64,000 nt of DNA from Deroplatys truncata (GCA_030765065.1 CM060983.1:54000067-54064066), one strand, 5' to 3'. Counted from the stretch's first letter, positions 23,537 through 36,069 are shown. Notes: a model not told the origin generated them from the sequence alone. Numbers and translations are program-made.

Positions 23537-23571
23537 TACCCCTACTTACTATACGTAGTAGAGAAAGTAAT
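23537..23571 (+). mobile_element. Isolated 3' tip of an R element
   Basis: Only the last ~33 bases of R are present (cccctacttactatacgtag, then tagagaaagtaa). Nothing of the R body precedes it, as expected of extreme 5' truncation. Confidence 0.7.
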
Positions 23572-23945
23572 AAGAATTATTTCCAGGCGCTGTAATATCT
23601 GACGTGTTGAGTTCTGGTTTGTTTTTGCTGGATTCATAGAGTTTGGCCACGGGAGTAGGTAAATGTAATGGCTGAGAGTGAGTCACCAAGCCAGGCTGTT
23701 GCAGAAACGTGATTTAGTGCGTCAGCTAAATCAACTTCATTCTGAAGTCGTTGCTGCCCCACGTATGGCAAGCCAAACTTGAAGTAGTTTAATTGTTGCT
23801 GTTGCACCACGTATTGCGGGAGATATGTTTCTTGTAGTGTTTGCCCCACGTACGGTACAAACATTCCGGTGGCCTTCGCCCCACGTTTACTTTTCCGGTA
23901 GCCTTCGCTCCACGTTTAAGAACCAACCTTTTATTTTAATGTTTA

Positions 23946-23952
<7 letters not shown>

Positions 23953-24012
<60 letters not shown>
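23953..24012. repeat. (TA)n-(GT)n microsatellite
   Basis: About 23 TA units followed by about 7 GT units. Confidence 0.98.
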
Positions 24013-24120
24013 AAGCCTCGGCTTCGTCATTAGTAATTTGTAAAGCACGTATCTCTTAGCAGGGGCTGGTACGGCTAAAGAACAAGGCTTACACAAATTA
24101 TAATTGTATTGTACCTTTTT

Positions 24121-24973
24121 ACTTTCTCTACTACGTATAGTAAGTAGGGAAAGCATTGCATTCCACCCAAAAATTCGATACCGAGATTTCACCGGAAATA
24201 CATGTTTTGAGACCTTCTGAATCCAAAAAAAGCATTTTTGGAAACATGTCCGTGTGTGTGTCTGTGTGTGTGTGTCTGTGAACAGCATAACTCAAAAACG
24301 AACAGTCGGATAAACACCAAACTTGGTATTTAGGTTCAGTATCTTCCAGAGATGCGACACGAAGGTTTTCAAGAAAATCCCCCCACCCCAGACTACCCTT
24401 TACATGGAACATTTTTCGAAAATTTTAATTTTCTCAAAAATGGCTCTAACGATTTTGATGAAAATATCATATATTTAAGATAATGTCATGAGAAATGAAA
24501 TGTATATCTCGAATTTTCTGGGAATGTCTCCAAAAGTATTCTTCATTGTGAACGACTTTTGCATAACTGGTAAACCATAAGAGATATACAAAATTTTACT
24601 ACACAAAAAATGTAGATCGCGTTAAAATACATAACTTATGTCATATACATTTGTTTTGTTGAGTGAACCGTTTTCGAGATATTGCTTGTTATTTCCTTAA
24701 ATTTTCCAATACTTATACTTTTTCTCAAATTCGTTATTAATTTTTTTTATGTCCAGGACGTGCAAAGAGAATGGAATGCGCCACATAGCAACCAGCGTTA
24801 AAATATTTGACTATCGCTTAAAAGCTATCATATTTCCCTTGCATCTACAAGAAAATTACCAATACGATTGACATCTCGATATCTGGATTAACATGAAGCA
24901 TATGGAGAAAAGGCGTTTGTAAAATTAGATTGTACAAGAGTAGAGAAAGTCATGTGAGTGTAACGCATCAGAT
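24121..24973 (-). mobile_element. R-family element nested in LTR-1 copy E
   Basis: Full-length R on the minus strand (atctgatgcgttacactcac at 24973 to agagaaagt at 24121). LTR sequence resumes on both sides with an A-run at each junction (aataaaa and aaaagg), so the insertion went into an A-run. It is younger than the LTR. Confidence 0.9.
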
Positions 24974-25634
24974 TTTTTTTATTAATCGTTCACACGATGA
25001 AATAACACTTCACTGATGTATCCTACTCTAGAGCTGTGAGATTATTGTTAATTGCACTTTTTAACACGTAAACTTTTATATTATTCTCACCGCATTAACT
25101 TTTCATGTCTCACACTGAACGCGTACCGAACTGCTCGGGTACGCAATCTTGTAGCGTCTGTCGGCTGAATTTGTACAGTTACTCTGTTTCAAGTCTGTGA
25201 TTGGCTAAGCCTACTCCAATGGAGTACGTATCTTTATATAACTTAAAGCTTTTCTAGTTTTTTATTGGCTATTTATAAAATGTTTTAAATATTACATTAT
25301 TATTGTTCCAAGAATTATTGGTAGCCTTTTTAAACTTTCTAATTTATTGTTGTCTCAAGGTTTCCTCATTGTTAGCAACTTTCGGCTTTTTCTTTGTAAT
25401 TCTGTTTGCTACGAAAGCAGCTTGCTTCTATTCTCACAGCTCCTACATTGTTAAACTACGTAATATATTCACATAACATTATTATACATGTACATAATAA
25501 AAATAAACGTAATACAATGACTGTAAAATATATATTGCATTATACACATATTGCTTTAAGCCGGGCTGTTATTATATTTTATATTATATAATTTGACTGA
25601 TATCATTTAACTGATAAAAGTACTGCCTCAATTC

Positions 25635-26500
25635 ACAACTCAGTTAACGCTGGATGTTACCTGCAAACCCCCTCCCTATTGTTTCGCATGTTCCCATTTA
25701 GAGACACAGTCTATGGAAACCTACAGGAAACTCCGTCAAGGTCTATCAATAACTACACTCCAGCAACTCTTTGGGGACACGGTGTGAGGCAATAATGTGA
25801 AGTCTCTTATTCCTTATCTAGCATAAACTTAAACGCAACAACTTTCAATAATGCAAAACTTAAAAATTTAAAAATAACGAAAAAGTATCGAAGGTTTATC
25901 TCAAAGTATTAGATATACTTCGATACCACCGAGTATCGTGGTATCGACGGTATCGTGGTCCCATCCCTAGTAAAAATCTAGTCTGCAGTTGGTTCCTGAA
26001 GGGATTGTTTATGCGTTTATTACTTTAATAACAGGAATAACCAAGAGAAGATTTTGCAACCAAACCTTACCTTACTTGACCACAAAGCCATCAGCTCACT
26101 CTGCGGTCACTGGTGGAATTCCCCGGCACAACATGAAAGTAAATACCGTAAGGGCTCAAAGCGCCTCTTGTGGCTCGCAGAATGTCGAGTCCCTGAAGCG
26201 AAATATGTCGTACTTTAAGCCGTTGTGACTAAGAAGGCAACGGTCAAGCCTCTTGCTGTAGCGAATGAGTCTCAGAGGTCGTCCCAGTTTATTTCATCGC
26301 TGTCAGAAGATCTAAAGAGTTAAAACGTACGCACAAATTTGCTTCACTAGAAACTGGGTCACGTTTGCAGATGATATAGCATCATCCATCTGCTCAAGAG
26401 ATCCGCAACACTGCGGAATCTCAAGGGATGTTTTCGAACTGGGAAAGGCTTTTATTTGAAAATGTAGACTTTATTAATTCTGGAGTATTGTTTGCAACTA
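25635..26500. other. Intergenic sequence, nothing firm
   Basis: A small frame at 25989-26228 has no motif. A run of gataccacgagtatcg-type partial palindromes lies near 25920-25965. Confidence 0.4.
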
Positions 26501-26501
26501 A

Positions 26502-27365
26502 AAAATCTGATGCGTTACACTCACATGATTTTCTCTTTCCATTATCCTTTATTAATTACTATGCACATAGTAGGTAGAGAAGATATTGCATTCCACCCAA
26601 AAATTCGATATCAATATTTCACCGGAAATACCTGTTTTGAGCCCTCCTGAATCCATATAAGGCATTTTTAGAAACATGTCCGTGTGTTTGTGTCTGTGTT
26701 TCTGTGAACATCACAACTCAAAATCAAAAAGTTGGTAAATACCAAACTTGGCATTTAAGTTCAATATCTTCCAACTACCCTATACATGGAAGATTGCTAG
26801 AAGATTTTGATTTTCTAAAAAATAGCTCTAATGATTTTGAATAAAATAGCATATATTAAAGATCTTTACATGACAAATAAAGTGTATATCTTGAATTTTC
26901 TGGTAACAGCCTGTAAAGTCCTCTTCATTCGGAAGGAATTTGTATAAACTTGTGTACCTGGTAAACGTTAAGCGATAGACACAAACAATGTAGATCTCTT
27001 TAAAACACACAATTTATTTTGAATAACTTTTTTGTAGCATCAGCCATTTCCGAGATATCCGTTATTAATGGTTCGCATTGTTCAATACTTAGCCATTGTT
27101 CTAAAGACTTGTCAACATTCAGTTGTTTCTCGCAATTCCATGCAAACAGTATGGAATTTTAAGGCCAGCATATAGCGTCCAGCTCTTAAACATTTATCTT
27201 CCTCTGTTCCCTTTATATCTATAACGAAATGTAGGCATTTCTGCAAAAGTTTATTTGAATTAAAATGAAGTAGATATAAAAATAAGCTTTAGTAAGACTA
27301 GTTCGTATACCCACTAATACGCGATAGAGGTTACAGAAAGTCATGTGAATGTGTCACAGAAAATT
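26502..27365 (-). mobile_element. R 5' tip next to an R2-subfamily copy
   Basis: 26505-26545 is the plus-oriented R start (aaatctgatgcgttacactc). From 26553 a reverse R2 copy follows: gtaggtagagaagatattgc, tcaccggaaatacctg, GT tract, ctggtaaacgttaagcgata, and the end gtcatgtgaatgtgtcacag at 27333-27358. Confidence 0.75.
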
Positions 27366-28108
27366 TTACATATATATATATATATATATACATATTCACT
27401 TCATGTTAATCGAGATAAAACTTTACAGAAACAATTCCAGTATACATCTCGTTGAAGGTTCAGGTGAGATAGAGGAAAGCGAATCAATAATCACATGTTT
27501 AAAAACCGAATCGTTATATGCCGGCCTTGAAATTCCATACTTTTCCATGAGATCGCGAGGAACAACTGAATAGCGATAGCACTTGAAAAAAATGACAAAG
27601 CATTGAAAATTCAAACCAATAATAACGGCTATTTCGGAAATTGCATATGCCACAGAAAGAGTTATTTCAAATAAGTTGTGTGTCGTAAAGCGATCTATAT
27701 TTTATGTTAAGTACGTTTTCGTATTTAAATCTATTAAGATTTAACAGTTATACAACATTTTACGCAATTCCTTCTGAATGAAGTGGACATACAGGCTATT
27801 CGCAGAAAGTTTAAGGTGTGCACTTCATTTGTCACTGTAAATATCTTAAACACATGGTATTTTAATCAAAATCGTTAGAGCTAATTTTGGGAAAATCGAA
27901 AATTACCAAACATTCTCCATGTAAATGGGAGTTTGGAGTGGGAGGATTTTCTTGAAAGTCTTCGTGACGCATCTTTGGAAAATGTTTAACTTAAATACCA
28001 AGTTTGGTATTTTCCGGATTTCGTTATGGAGTTATGCTGTACACACACACACACACACACGCGCGCGCGGATAGACGGAGAGACAGACTTACACAGCACC
28101 GTTTTTCT
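27354..28108 (+). mobile_element. R2-subfamily copy, plus orientation
   Basis: After a (TA)n tract (27369-27391), landmarks run tcacttcatgttaatcgaga, gatctatattttatgttaag, catttgtcactgtaaatatc, tttggagtgggaggattttc and a CA/CG tract (28041-28069). It forms an inverted pair with the preceding copy. Confidence 0.7.
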
Positions 28109-28115
28109 AAAAAAA

Positions 28116-29867
28116 ATCTGATGTGTTACACTCACATGACTTTCTCTACTCTTTATTTTTACAAACGCTTATTCTCCATATGCTTCATGTTAATGGAGAT
28201 ATCAAGATGTGAATCTTATTGATAATTTTCTTGTAGATGCAAGGGGAATATGGTAGCTTTTAAGCGATAGTCAAATATTTTAACGCTGGTTGCTATGTGG
28301 CGCATTCCATGCTCTTTGCATGAACAGGACATAAAAAAAATCTGATGTGTTACACTCACATGACTTTCTCTACTCTTGTACAAACTATTTTTACAAACGC
28401 TTATTCTCCATATGCTTCATGTTAATCGAGATATCGAGATGTCAATCTTATTGGTAATGTTCATGTAGATGCAAGGGGAATATGCTAGATTTTAAGCGAT
28501 AGTCAAATATTTTAACGCTGGTTGCTATGTGGCGCATTCCATTCTCTTTGCATGTCCAGGACAAAAAAAATGAATAACGAGTTTGAGAAAAAGTATAAGT
28601 ATTGGAAAATTTAAGGAAATAACAAGCAATATCTCGAAAACGGTTCACTCAACAAAACAAATGTATATGATATAAGTTGTGTATTTTAACGCGATCTACA
28701 TTTTTTGTGTAGTAAAATTTTGTCTATCTCTTATGGTTTACCAGTTATGCAAAAGTCGTTCATAATGAACAATACTTTTGGAGACATTCCCAGAAATTTC
28801 GAGATATACATTTCATTTCTCATGACATTATCTTAAACATATGATATTTTCATCAAAATCGTTAGAGCCATTTTTGAGAAAATTAAAATTTTCGAAAAAT
28901 GTTCCATGTAAAGGGTAGTCTGGGGTGGGGGGATTTTCTTGAAAATCTTCGTGTCGCATCTCTGGAAGATACTGAACGTAAATACCAAGTTTGGTGTTTA
29001 TCTGACTGTTCGTTTTTGAGTTATGCTGTTCACAGACACACACACAGACACACACACACACACAGACACACACACAGACACACACACAGACACACACACG
29101 GACATGTTTCCAAAAATGCTTTTTTTGGATTCAGGAGGTCTCAAAACATGTATTTCCGGTGAAATCTCGGTATCGAATTTTTGGGTGGAATGCAATACTT
29201 CCCCTACTTACTATACGTAGTAGAGAAAGTAAAATGAATAACGAATTTGAGAAAAAGTATAAGTATTGGAAAATTTAAGGAAATAACAAGCAATATCTCG
29301 AAAACGGTTCACTCAACAAAAGAAATGTATATGACATAAGTTGTGTATTTTAACACGATCTACATTTTTTGTGTAGTAAAGCTTTGTCTATCTCTTATGG
29401 TTTACCAGTTATGCAAAAGTCGTTCACAATGAAGAATACTTTTGGAGACATTCCCAGAAAATTCGAGATATACATTTCATTTCTCATGACATTATCTTAA
29501 ACATATGATATTTTCATCAAAATCGTTAGAGCCATTTTTGAGAAAATTAAAATTTTTGAGAAATGTTCCATGTAAATGGTAGTCTGGGGTGGGGGGATTT
29601 TCTTGAAAACCTTCGTGTCGCATCACTAGAACATACTGAACCTAAATACCAAGTTTGGTTCGTTTTTTAGTTATGCTGTTCACAGACACACACACACACA
29701 CACATACACACAGACACACACACAGACACACACACGGACATGTTTCCAAAAATGCTTTTTTTTGGATTCAGGGGGTCTCAAAACATGTGTTTCCGGTGAA
29801 ATCTCGGTATCGAATTTTTGGGTGGAATGCAATACTTCCCCTACTTACTATACGTAGTAGAGAAAGT
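28116..29867 (+). mobile_element. Outer R element carrying a second R inside it
   Basis: The outer copy's 5' part is 28116-28330 (to ..gaacaggacata). It resumes at 29231 with aatgaataacgaatttgag and ends ..cgtagtagagaaagt at 29867. The interruption is exactly at an A-run that follows 'ggacat' in the family. Confidence 0.88.
28340..29230 (+). mobile_element. Inner R element nested in R
   Basis: Complete copy from atctgatgtgttacactcac to ctatacgtagtagagaaagt, with A-runs at both junctions. The CA tract is expanded (29036-29098). The open frame across the tract (28899-29162) parallels those of other copies but is shifted by the tract length. Confidence 0.92.
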
Positions 29868-29869
29868 AA

Positions 29870-29985
29870 AAATTGGGTTCAGGGGGCCTCAAAATATGTA
29901 TTTCTGGTGAAATCTCTACATCGTATTTTGGAGTGGAATAAAATACTCGTATACTTACTGTAAGTACGTAGAAGAGAAAATAAAG
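29870..29985 (+). mobile_element. R-related 3' fragment
   Basis: gggttcagggggcctcaaaa, tatttctggtgaaatctcta and actgtaagtacgtagaag resemble the last 115 bases of R at lower identity. Confidence 0.55.
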
Positions 29986-29999
29986 GCTACTCACTGTAT

Positions 30000-31150
30000 T
30001 AAAGACGAATATTAAATGATACATTTGGGGATACAAATAATGGGCTAAAATTCCGAAAACGCAAATTGAGGGAAGCAAAATTCTGATGTACTTTGGCAGG
30101 AATTTCTCTACCTATTACTTTTGTTGATTTTTCCTCTAGAATTTCTCTATAAATTTTAAACACAATAAGCATTTTTTCACTAGAAATGTTTTCAATTTGC
30201 GTCCTACAATCTTAATTACATTTCCTTCTCCATGGTTACGTGCAAGATACGGAAACAATAGTCACTGTTTATATCACAACAAAGCTGAATCGTTCAATTT
30301 CAAGCCCTCAGGGATGCCGAACAGTCTAGGTTTCAGGACGGAAAAACTTAATCATATTTCGGAAATAGCTAATGCTACGAAGAAAGACTGCTTGATACAA
30401 ATGGTGTATTTTAATAGGAATTAGTTATTTCCCGTGCTAAGTTTTATGTATTTCTTGCAGATTCACAATTAAACACTCAACGCGAATGAGTAGGACTTTC
30501 AGAACATTCAGAGAAAATTGAAGATATACATCTTGTTTATCATGTGAATATCTCCTACACCGAGTGGGAGGTCCCCGGTTTCAAATCCCGTGGGCCGACA
30601 AATCTGACGGTTTTTTCGTGTATTCCCTCAGTCGTGAAGATAAATACCGGATTGGATACTTAATACCGCAACCCAAGTTTCACCTTGTCTAAAACAACAG
30701 TAAAAATGAAAATAGATGGTAATAGCGAATGTTCTGCCACCTCTCCATGGATTATTAAGTAGTTAAACTGGACGACACCCCAATGTGATCTGCGCGGCAC
30801 GTGTAGAAGCAGAGATACAGTTGTTGTGGACACGTAACGAAGCTGCCATATGCAGTTACAGGAGCAGGGGTACAGTTGCTATGCACATGTCTCTGTGGAC
30901 ATGTGACGAAGCAAGATGGTAGGTATAGGGATGAGACCTAGAAGGTTGATTGTCCGCCACACACCGATCCACGACCTATCTCCTAACAAAGTCGCTTTAT
31001 GACACATCTCAAACATATGATATTTTAATATAAATTTTTATAACTGTTTTTAAGAAAATGTCAAATAATAGAGTCCTTTTCCATGTACACGAATGTTTGC
31101 ACTGACACCCTTATGGAGAGACTAAATGTTGAAAATTAACAAAACATGAG
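30000..31150 (+). mobile_element. Degenerate R-like sequence split by a SINE-like insert
   Basis: 30180-30552 and 31003-31150 align loosely with R2 (ggaaatagctaatgctacga, gaaaattgaagatatacatc; then caaacatatgatattttaat). The intervening 30553-31003 is a separate insertion. Confidence 0.55.
30553..31003 (+). mobile_element. SINE-like insertion with tRNA-type B box (SINE-3)
   Basis: Begins near ggaggtccccggtttcaaat, a tRNA B-box-like motif, then ctgacggttttttcgtgtat. It also has a degenerate internal duplication (gcagagatacagttgttg and gcaggggtacagttgctatg). ATCTC lies at both junctions (30548-30552 and about 31004-31008), consistent with a short target duplication. Confidence 0.5.
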
Positions 31151-31466
31151 ATTTTTATTATATTATTATTGTTTTAATTTCCTGTTTCATTTGGTAAAAC
31201 TATATAGTTTATCATTCTAAGAGCAATACTCTTATTTTAAATTTCTTAAATATTCCACTATATATCTCATTTTGTTTCGTAAATTCTTCACCACTCAAGA
31301 ATATTCGTGATATTCAACCTATCTTTTAGGGGAAGTTTTACTTTACAAGTTGTTACTGTTAAATTTGGAAGCTTCTGTGTTCTCAATTAGATTTCTTAAT
31401 TTTTCTTTTAATACTTATCTTTTTCTGTGAATGGCATTTTCTGGTATAAAATAAGTTTTCTTATAA
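31150..31466. other. AT-rich sequence, no feature seen
   Basis: No frame or repeat recognised. Confidence 0.4.
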
Positions 31467-31470
31467 GTAG

Positions 31471-32443
31471 TGGGTCAGTATTTTTAACACTAAAGTGATT
31501 TCAGTCTACTTATATAATATATAAAGTCAATAACAGCCTGCCTAGAAGCAATATGTGTATGTAATAATTTGTAAAAATGTATGTAACAGTCATTATATAT
31601 GTTTATATGGTTGTATACTATTGTATACAAGTTTAGTAATGTTATGTGAATATATTACGTAATTTAATAATGTAGGAGCTGTGAGAACAATAGGTTAAAA
31701 GTTACTAACAATGAGGTAACTTTGAGGCAATAATAAGTTTGAAAGTTTAAATGCTACTAATCATTATTGGAGCGACAATAATGTAAATTTTGAGACAGTT
31801 TAAAAGTAGCCAATCAACAACCAGAAAAAGCTTTAGTTAAAAGAAGGTGTTCTATTGGATTAGAATCCGAGACTTGAAATACAGAAATTTACAAGTTTAG
31901 ACGGTTGAAATCAATTCAGTTGCTTCAAACAGTGTTCCTAACCGGACGCGAGACACATCCTTGGGAGACTTAATACGTATTCGTGTGAGACGAAAAATAT
32001 TTACGTGTTAAAAAGTGCAAGTAATTCATAAAAGAATCTCACAGCTCTCTATATCACTGAAGTGTTATTTAAATCGTATCAAGTATTAATAAAAGGAGTG
32101 AAGTAAAATTATAATCTGTGTAAGCCTACATTCTTGTCGCATCACGCCCTGCTAAGAGAAACGTGTCTCTAACAAATACTGACGCAGCCGAGGCAAACAT
32201 AAATATATAATATTTAAAGAAACAGTTAAATTACAAAGTTAATATTTTTTTTAAACGTGGTACAAAGGCCACCTGAAAGTACATTTGGGGTGAAGGCTAC
32301 AGGAAATTACTATACGTGCGGTTGCAACTACTACAAGTTCGGCCCCCCAACAGTCGAAATACGATTTAACTCCTTCTAAAATACTCCTTTCTCAAATTGG
32401 CACCCATACGTGGGACAAACAACGTAAACACAAACCTTTCTCA
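31471..32443 (+). mobile_element. LTR-1 solo LTR (copy A)
   Basis: 973 bp, TGGGTCAGTA..tttctCA, flanked by the 4-bp direct repeat GTAG (31467-31470, 32444-32447). Internal landmarks are ggagctgtgaga (31676) with its inverted copy tctcacagctc (32037), two CCAAT-type motifs (agccaatca near 31808), aataaaagga, gccgaggcaaac, and ggcacccatacgtgggac near the 3' end. No internal retroelement genes remain, so it is a solo LTR. Confidence 0.88.
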
Positions 32444-32447
32444 GTAG

Positions 32448-33435
32448 TGAAGAAAGTTAAATTAAATGTTAGAACGACAAAAACTATCTGAGTGTTACTG
32501 ATCTATTTTGGGGTTAACAAAATGGTTGAATATTTCTTAAACAGTAGGTAATTCTTAATAATTGTTAATCAAAAGGTGGTATAGTCGAAAAAAGCTCCTA
32601 CCATCCTTAATAAACACATTTATTGGATAAAGTATATCAGTGAACTTATAAGGCATTCATCTACACCCTGTAAAAATTTCAGTCTGGTATCTTAAATGGC
32701 TTCTAAGATAATGGTTCATGAATTTAGCTGATTAATGTTGGCGACATAGGGTTTCTAATCCCTCCTTAAATGATGTTTGGCTAAACAGAGATGTTCGCAC
32801 ACATACAGGAGAACCCAAAAGTGTGTTTCCTGTATGAACGTTGTGAGTGGAACACCTCTAATATTTGGCTATATGCATCTGTCAATCAAAAGTGCTACTT
32901 GCCTTTAATTTGAGAGAGCCCCTTTAAGTGTGAATGTCTGCATCATCTCGGTGTGCAAAGAACGCAGCAAAGACGTAGTATACCCTCTCTGCGGGTGTAT
33001 CGATCCATAGGCTTGGTTCTCGCTTGGTTACACCAGCACTGCGGGAAACCCAGAGCTTCTTTTCAGCTCCAATAACCTTTCCTCAGGAAATTATGTTGTC
33101 CCGATCTTTTGGACATGTCTCACAGCTGTCACCTTCTCTCCTCCTTGTCTGAGACACAACATATAATAATTACTAGCTGTCTTATATGGCGTTGCACAGG
33201 AGGGGGTGGGTGTTTTTGAAAAGTCATGAGCAGCCTATTATTTCCGCTGAGGCCTGAAGCGTAGGTATTCAAGGTTTTGTTCAGATTTGTCAAACCGTAC
33301 ATGTTTGTGCGTAAGAAATTGAAAATATAAGTAGCATGCTTGGATTTGGATTAGAAACTGAGCAATATTTCAGAACTGTAACCTATTGCAGAGGAAGGGG
33401 TGAGAAAAAAGTGTACGAAGGGCGATCAGATCTGG
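32448..33435. other. Intergenic sequence, nothing recognised
   Basis: No motif-bearing frame and no shared repeat found. Confidence 0.4.
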
Positions 33436-33439
33436 TGGC

Positions 33440-33715
33440 CGTAGGTGTACCGCAGCGGGGTCCCTAACGTTTCCAGAGTGAACATTTTCGTGCCCCTTAT
33501 CCTTCCAGGGAGAAGGTTTCATGCCAGAGAAGAGACAGATCTCTCATCATATGTTGCACACCACTGTTTATCCTTGATAGGAAACGAAAGACAAGAAGGT
33601 TCGTGGAAGTATGTAATCACCCCAGAATTCGCTATCTGACCTAGGAAAACCAAGGCCAGGGTGGCCGGTCCAACGGCTCTCGAATCAAGGACTTCCACAA
33701 TACGAGTCTAAGATG
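33440..33715 (-). mobile_element. SINE-1 5' part, degenerate
   Basis: On the minus strand: gtcattttgtggaa-like head remnants, ccttgattcgagagc (B box), ttggttttcctaggtcag, gcgaattctggggtgatt. The 3' half is unclear. Confidence 0.5.
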
Positions 33716-33719
33716 TCAT

Positions 33720-34689
33720 CCCTCTCGGTGGATAGCATGTTTAAGGCAATTTTATGGTAAGATTTTTTTTTAAAAAACTTCCAACTTTCGAATATTTCGT
33801 TTTTGTCATTTTGTAGTAATTTAGAGTCTATGGAAACATATTCCGTGCTATTTTGGACAAATACGACTGGCATATAGGGGAAGTTTGAACCCATATCAAG
33901 GTCAAAAACACAAAATAATGGCATGAGCATCTTTAAAATCGATTTGCTAAGAAACAACATTTTCCACATCTTTTTCAGTGTAAAATATTCATAGTCATGC
34001 AGTTTTTCACCAATCTTAGTGAAACTTGCAAGCTAGGCACATAAAATAATAATAGATAGCTTTTAATAGCCTTTTCTTAAATATGTAAAAATAATATTGC
34101 GTAAATTATTACAGAATAAGTGAAAATAATCCTGTGAATTTATTCAGTAGAAAAGAATAAAGAAATCGTTTTGTTTAAAGATAAACAGGGGAAAAAAGCC
34201 AATTTGAATGCTTTAGGAATATCTTTTGCTAATGTAAGAAAAAATATTATTGTAAAAATTTAAATATTTTGTTGCGTATGGCAATTTATATAACCTAATA
34301 TTTATATAAGAAATAATTAATAGTTTCTAAATTATTTGCATTAGCCACATGACACTTTGTAGACGCTTATAAGGTAACCTTCCTAGCATGTCGTTAAAAT
34401 TTCATCATAGCATTAAGATACCATATAATTTTCTCTGAGACGTATACTATATTTATAAAAAGTTGTGTCCGGGCGGCCAAGTAATATAGTTGAAAATAAA
34501 TGGCAAGACGGTTTTTAAAGATGTCAAAGTATATATGACTGAAATACGAGCTGGGTATTTTGTAGAAATCGTAGTGCAACCTATGATTTCTGTTAGATCC
34601 TGTGGTATAATTGTACAATGTTTTGACATGGATTAAACAGTCCAGACTTTTACACAAGGGGTTGGTAATGATGTAAGCTAAGGTAATTT
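33720..34689. other. AT-rich sequence, nothing firm
   Basis: Frames at 33685-33969 and 34394-34867 are compositional; the latter runs into the LINE 3' region. Confidence 0.4.
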
Positions 34690-35004
34690 TGCTTTTTTTT
34701 TCGAGTGGAGGAGAAAATGATTTAATCACTAACCCCAGCCCCAATGGGAGTCGGGACTGAGAGTGTGGGAATCTCCGAGCGTCGGCATACCCACTAAAAA
34801 CTCCTCCACCGGATGGAAAAAGGAAGAAGGAGAAAGTGGAATGGCGTGGCTTTGCGCGGTCCCGCATAGCACCCGCGTTAGTACTCGAATGCTGTTGGCT
34901 GCCGCCCTGTGGGCGGGAGCGGATAAAGGTAGTTACTAGGTTGCAGCCATGAAACCTGACTGCAACACTAGTGGGAATGGCGAGGGTTTGGAAGTGAATG
35001 GAAG

Positions 35005-36069
35005 TTAGGATCTAGGATAGTACTGACGAAGATGTTCCTGTTGTTGGTTGAACTCCTTGCATTGCTGCAAGAAGCTCGCGACTTTGGCCGGGTCAGGCTT
35101 CGGCCGGTGACTGAGAGATGAGACCCGGATGGCTTCTGTGATGGCTGTGAGTCTAGAAGAGGTGCTGTCGAACTGCCTGAGTCTAGAAGAGGTGCTGTCG
35201 AACTGCCCAGCCAGGAAAACCTGTTGGGCAGTTGATGATGTTTGAAGTTCCCTGATGAGTTCCTCCAGGGCTGTTAGCTTCGTCGTCATGTTCAGGAACT
35301 CCGCGTGGAGATCCTGAACGGCGTCGCGTAGGCCCTGGACTTCCTCGATGATCGGCGAGAGTGAAGGTGCTGGTGTCGGCGTTGGTGGTACTGGTGTCGG
35401 CGCTGGTGATGGTGCTGGAGGCGGTGGCTGTGGAGATGTCACGATCTGCGGCGTAGGAGCAGGCGGCATCGGCGATGCCTTCCTGCGGGGATGCAGGGGG
35501 CAGAGCGCCTGGCCGGTGAAGTGCGAGGACCCTCCACAGGTCGCACAGTAGCGGCGTCGGCGGCGAAGGTCGTGCTGGGTGCACGATGCGGTGGTGCAGG
35601 CTGCTCCACAGTAGTGGCACCTGGGTTGAGCTGAGTAGGTCGTCTCATTGTGCCCGTAGGCACAGCAGCGTCTACAGGGAGCCTGGCGTTCCACTCGGCT
35701 GGCCTCGATGCGTAAGCACCGCCCTAACAAGGGCAGGCCCGCCCTCAAGGCAGCTTCGTAGTCGCCAGGATCCGCAAACTCCAACCTGACGAGCGATGTG
35801 GGTCCCTGTGCTCCGTGAATCCTCTCGGGACCCCACGGATGACGGTGCTGTACCTCCCATGAGGCACAGGCTGGTTCTGCGGTGGCTGGGATGTGCCCAG
35901 AATCGGCAGCGTGGATGCCGGTGAGTGACGCGGCGACTGCCGAGGCAGTCGCGGCGAAGCGACGCTGGCTGGCGGCGAAGCGGTGGTTGCTGCATAGGTT
36001 GCCCTAGGCTGCGGCGAGATCTCCTCGGCGGGTGCTGGAGGAGTCGCTTCGAGCTCTCGTCGAGTCAAG
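35005..36069 (-). pseudogene. LINE-type ORF1 protein, broken copy
   Basis: The N-terminal part (36069-35745 frame, with GRYSTVIRGV) is followed by a short deletion plus frameshift relative to the plus-strand relative, then a 259-codon frame (35784-35005). The latter has the end of an RRM-like segment (FADPGDYEAALRAGLPLLGR) and zinc knuckles. The first is C37-X2-C40-X4-H45-X4-Y50, so its last cysteine is replaced by tyrosine; another is C80-X2-C83-X4-H88-X6-C95. A Pro/Thr-rich linker and a coiled-coil-like tail follow. A 27-30 bp in-frame tandem duplication near 35150-35210 repeats QFDSTSSRL. In LINEs such proteins bind element RNA. Confidence 0.8.

Larger units (their letters stand above)
23743..25630 (-). 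mobile_element. LTR-1 solo LTR (copy E), split by an R insertion
   Basis: On the minus strand the LTR begins TGAGGCAGTA at 25630 and ends ..acgacttCA at 23743. The 4-bp target duplication ATTC (plus strand) flanks it at 23739-23742 and 25631-25634. Internal blocks match copies at 31.5, 52.5, 56.8 and 63.2 kb: gagctgtgaga, CCAAT-type motifs, ctcacagctct, gtgtaagcc, and gccgaggc. An R element (24121-24973) sits inside, and a (TA)n-(GT)n tract (23953-24012) expands the 3' part. No gag/pol sequence is present. Confidence 0.85.

Noticed and set aside
24121-24973. Calling R a Helitron or a terminal-inverted-repeat transposon
   Set aside because: A short shared word (actttctctact) lies at the 3' end but ~25 bases inside the 5' end, and there is no CTRR end. 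Truncated 3'-tip copies fit retroposition better.
32395-32443. Retroviral-type primer binding site after LTR-1 copy A (ggcacccatacgtgggac)
   Set aside because: The GTAG target duplication lies beyond it and related text sits inside copies C and E, so it belongs to the LTR itself.
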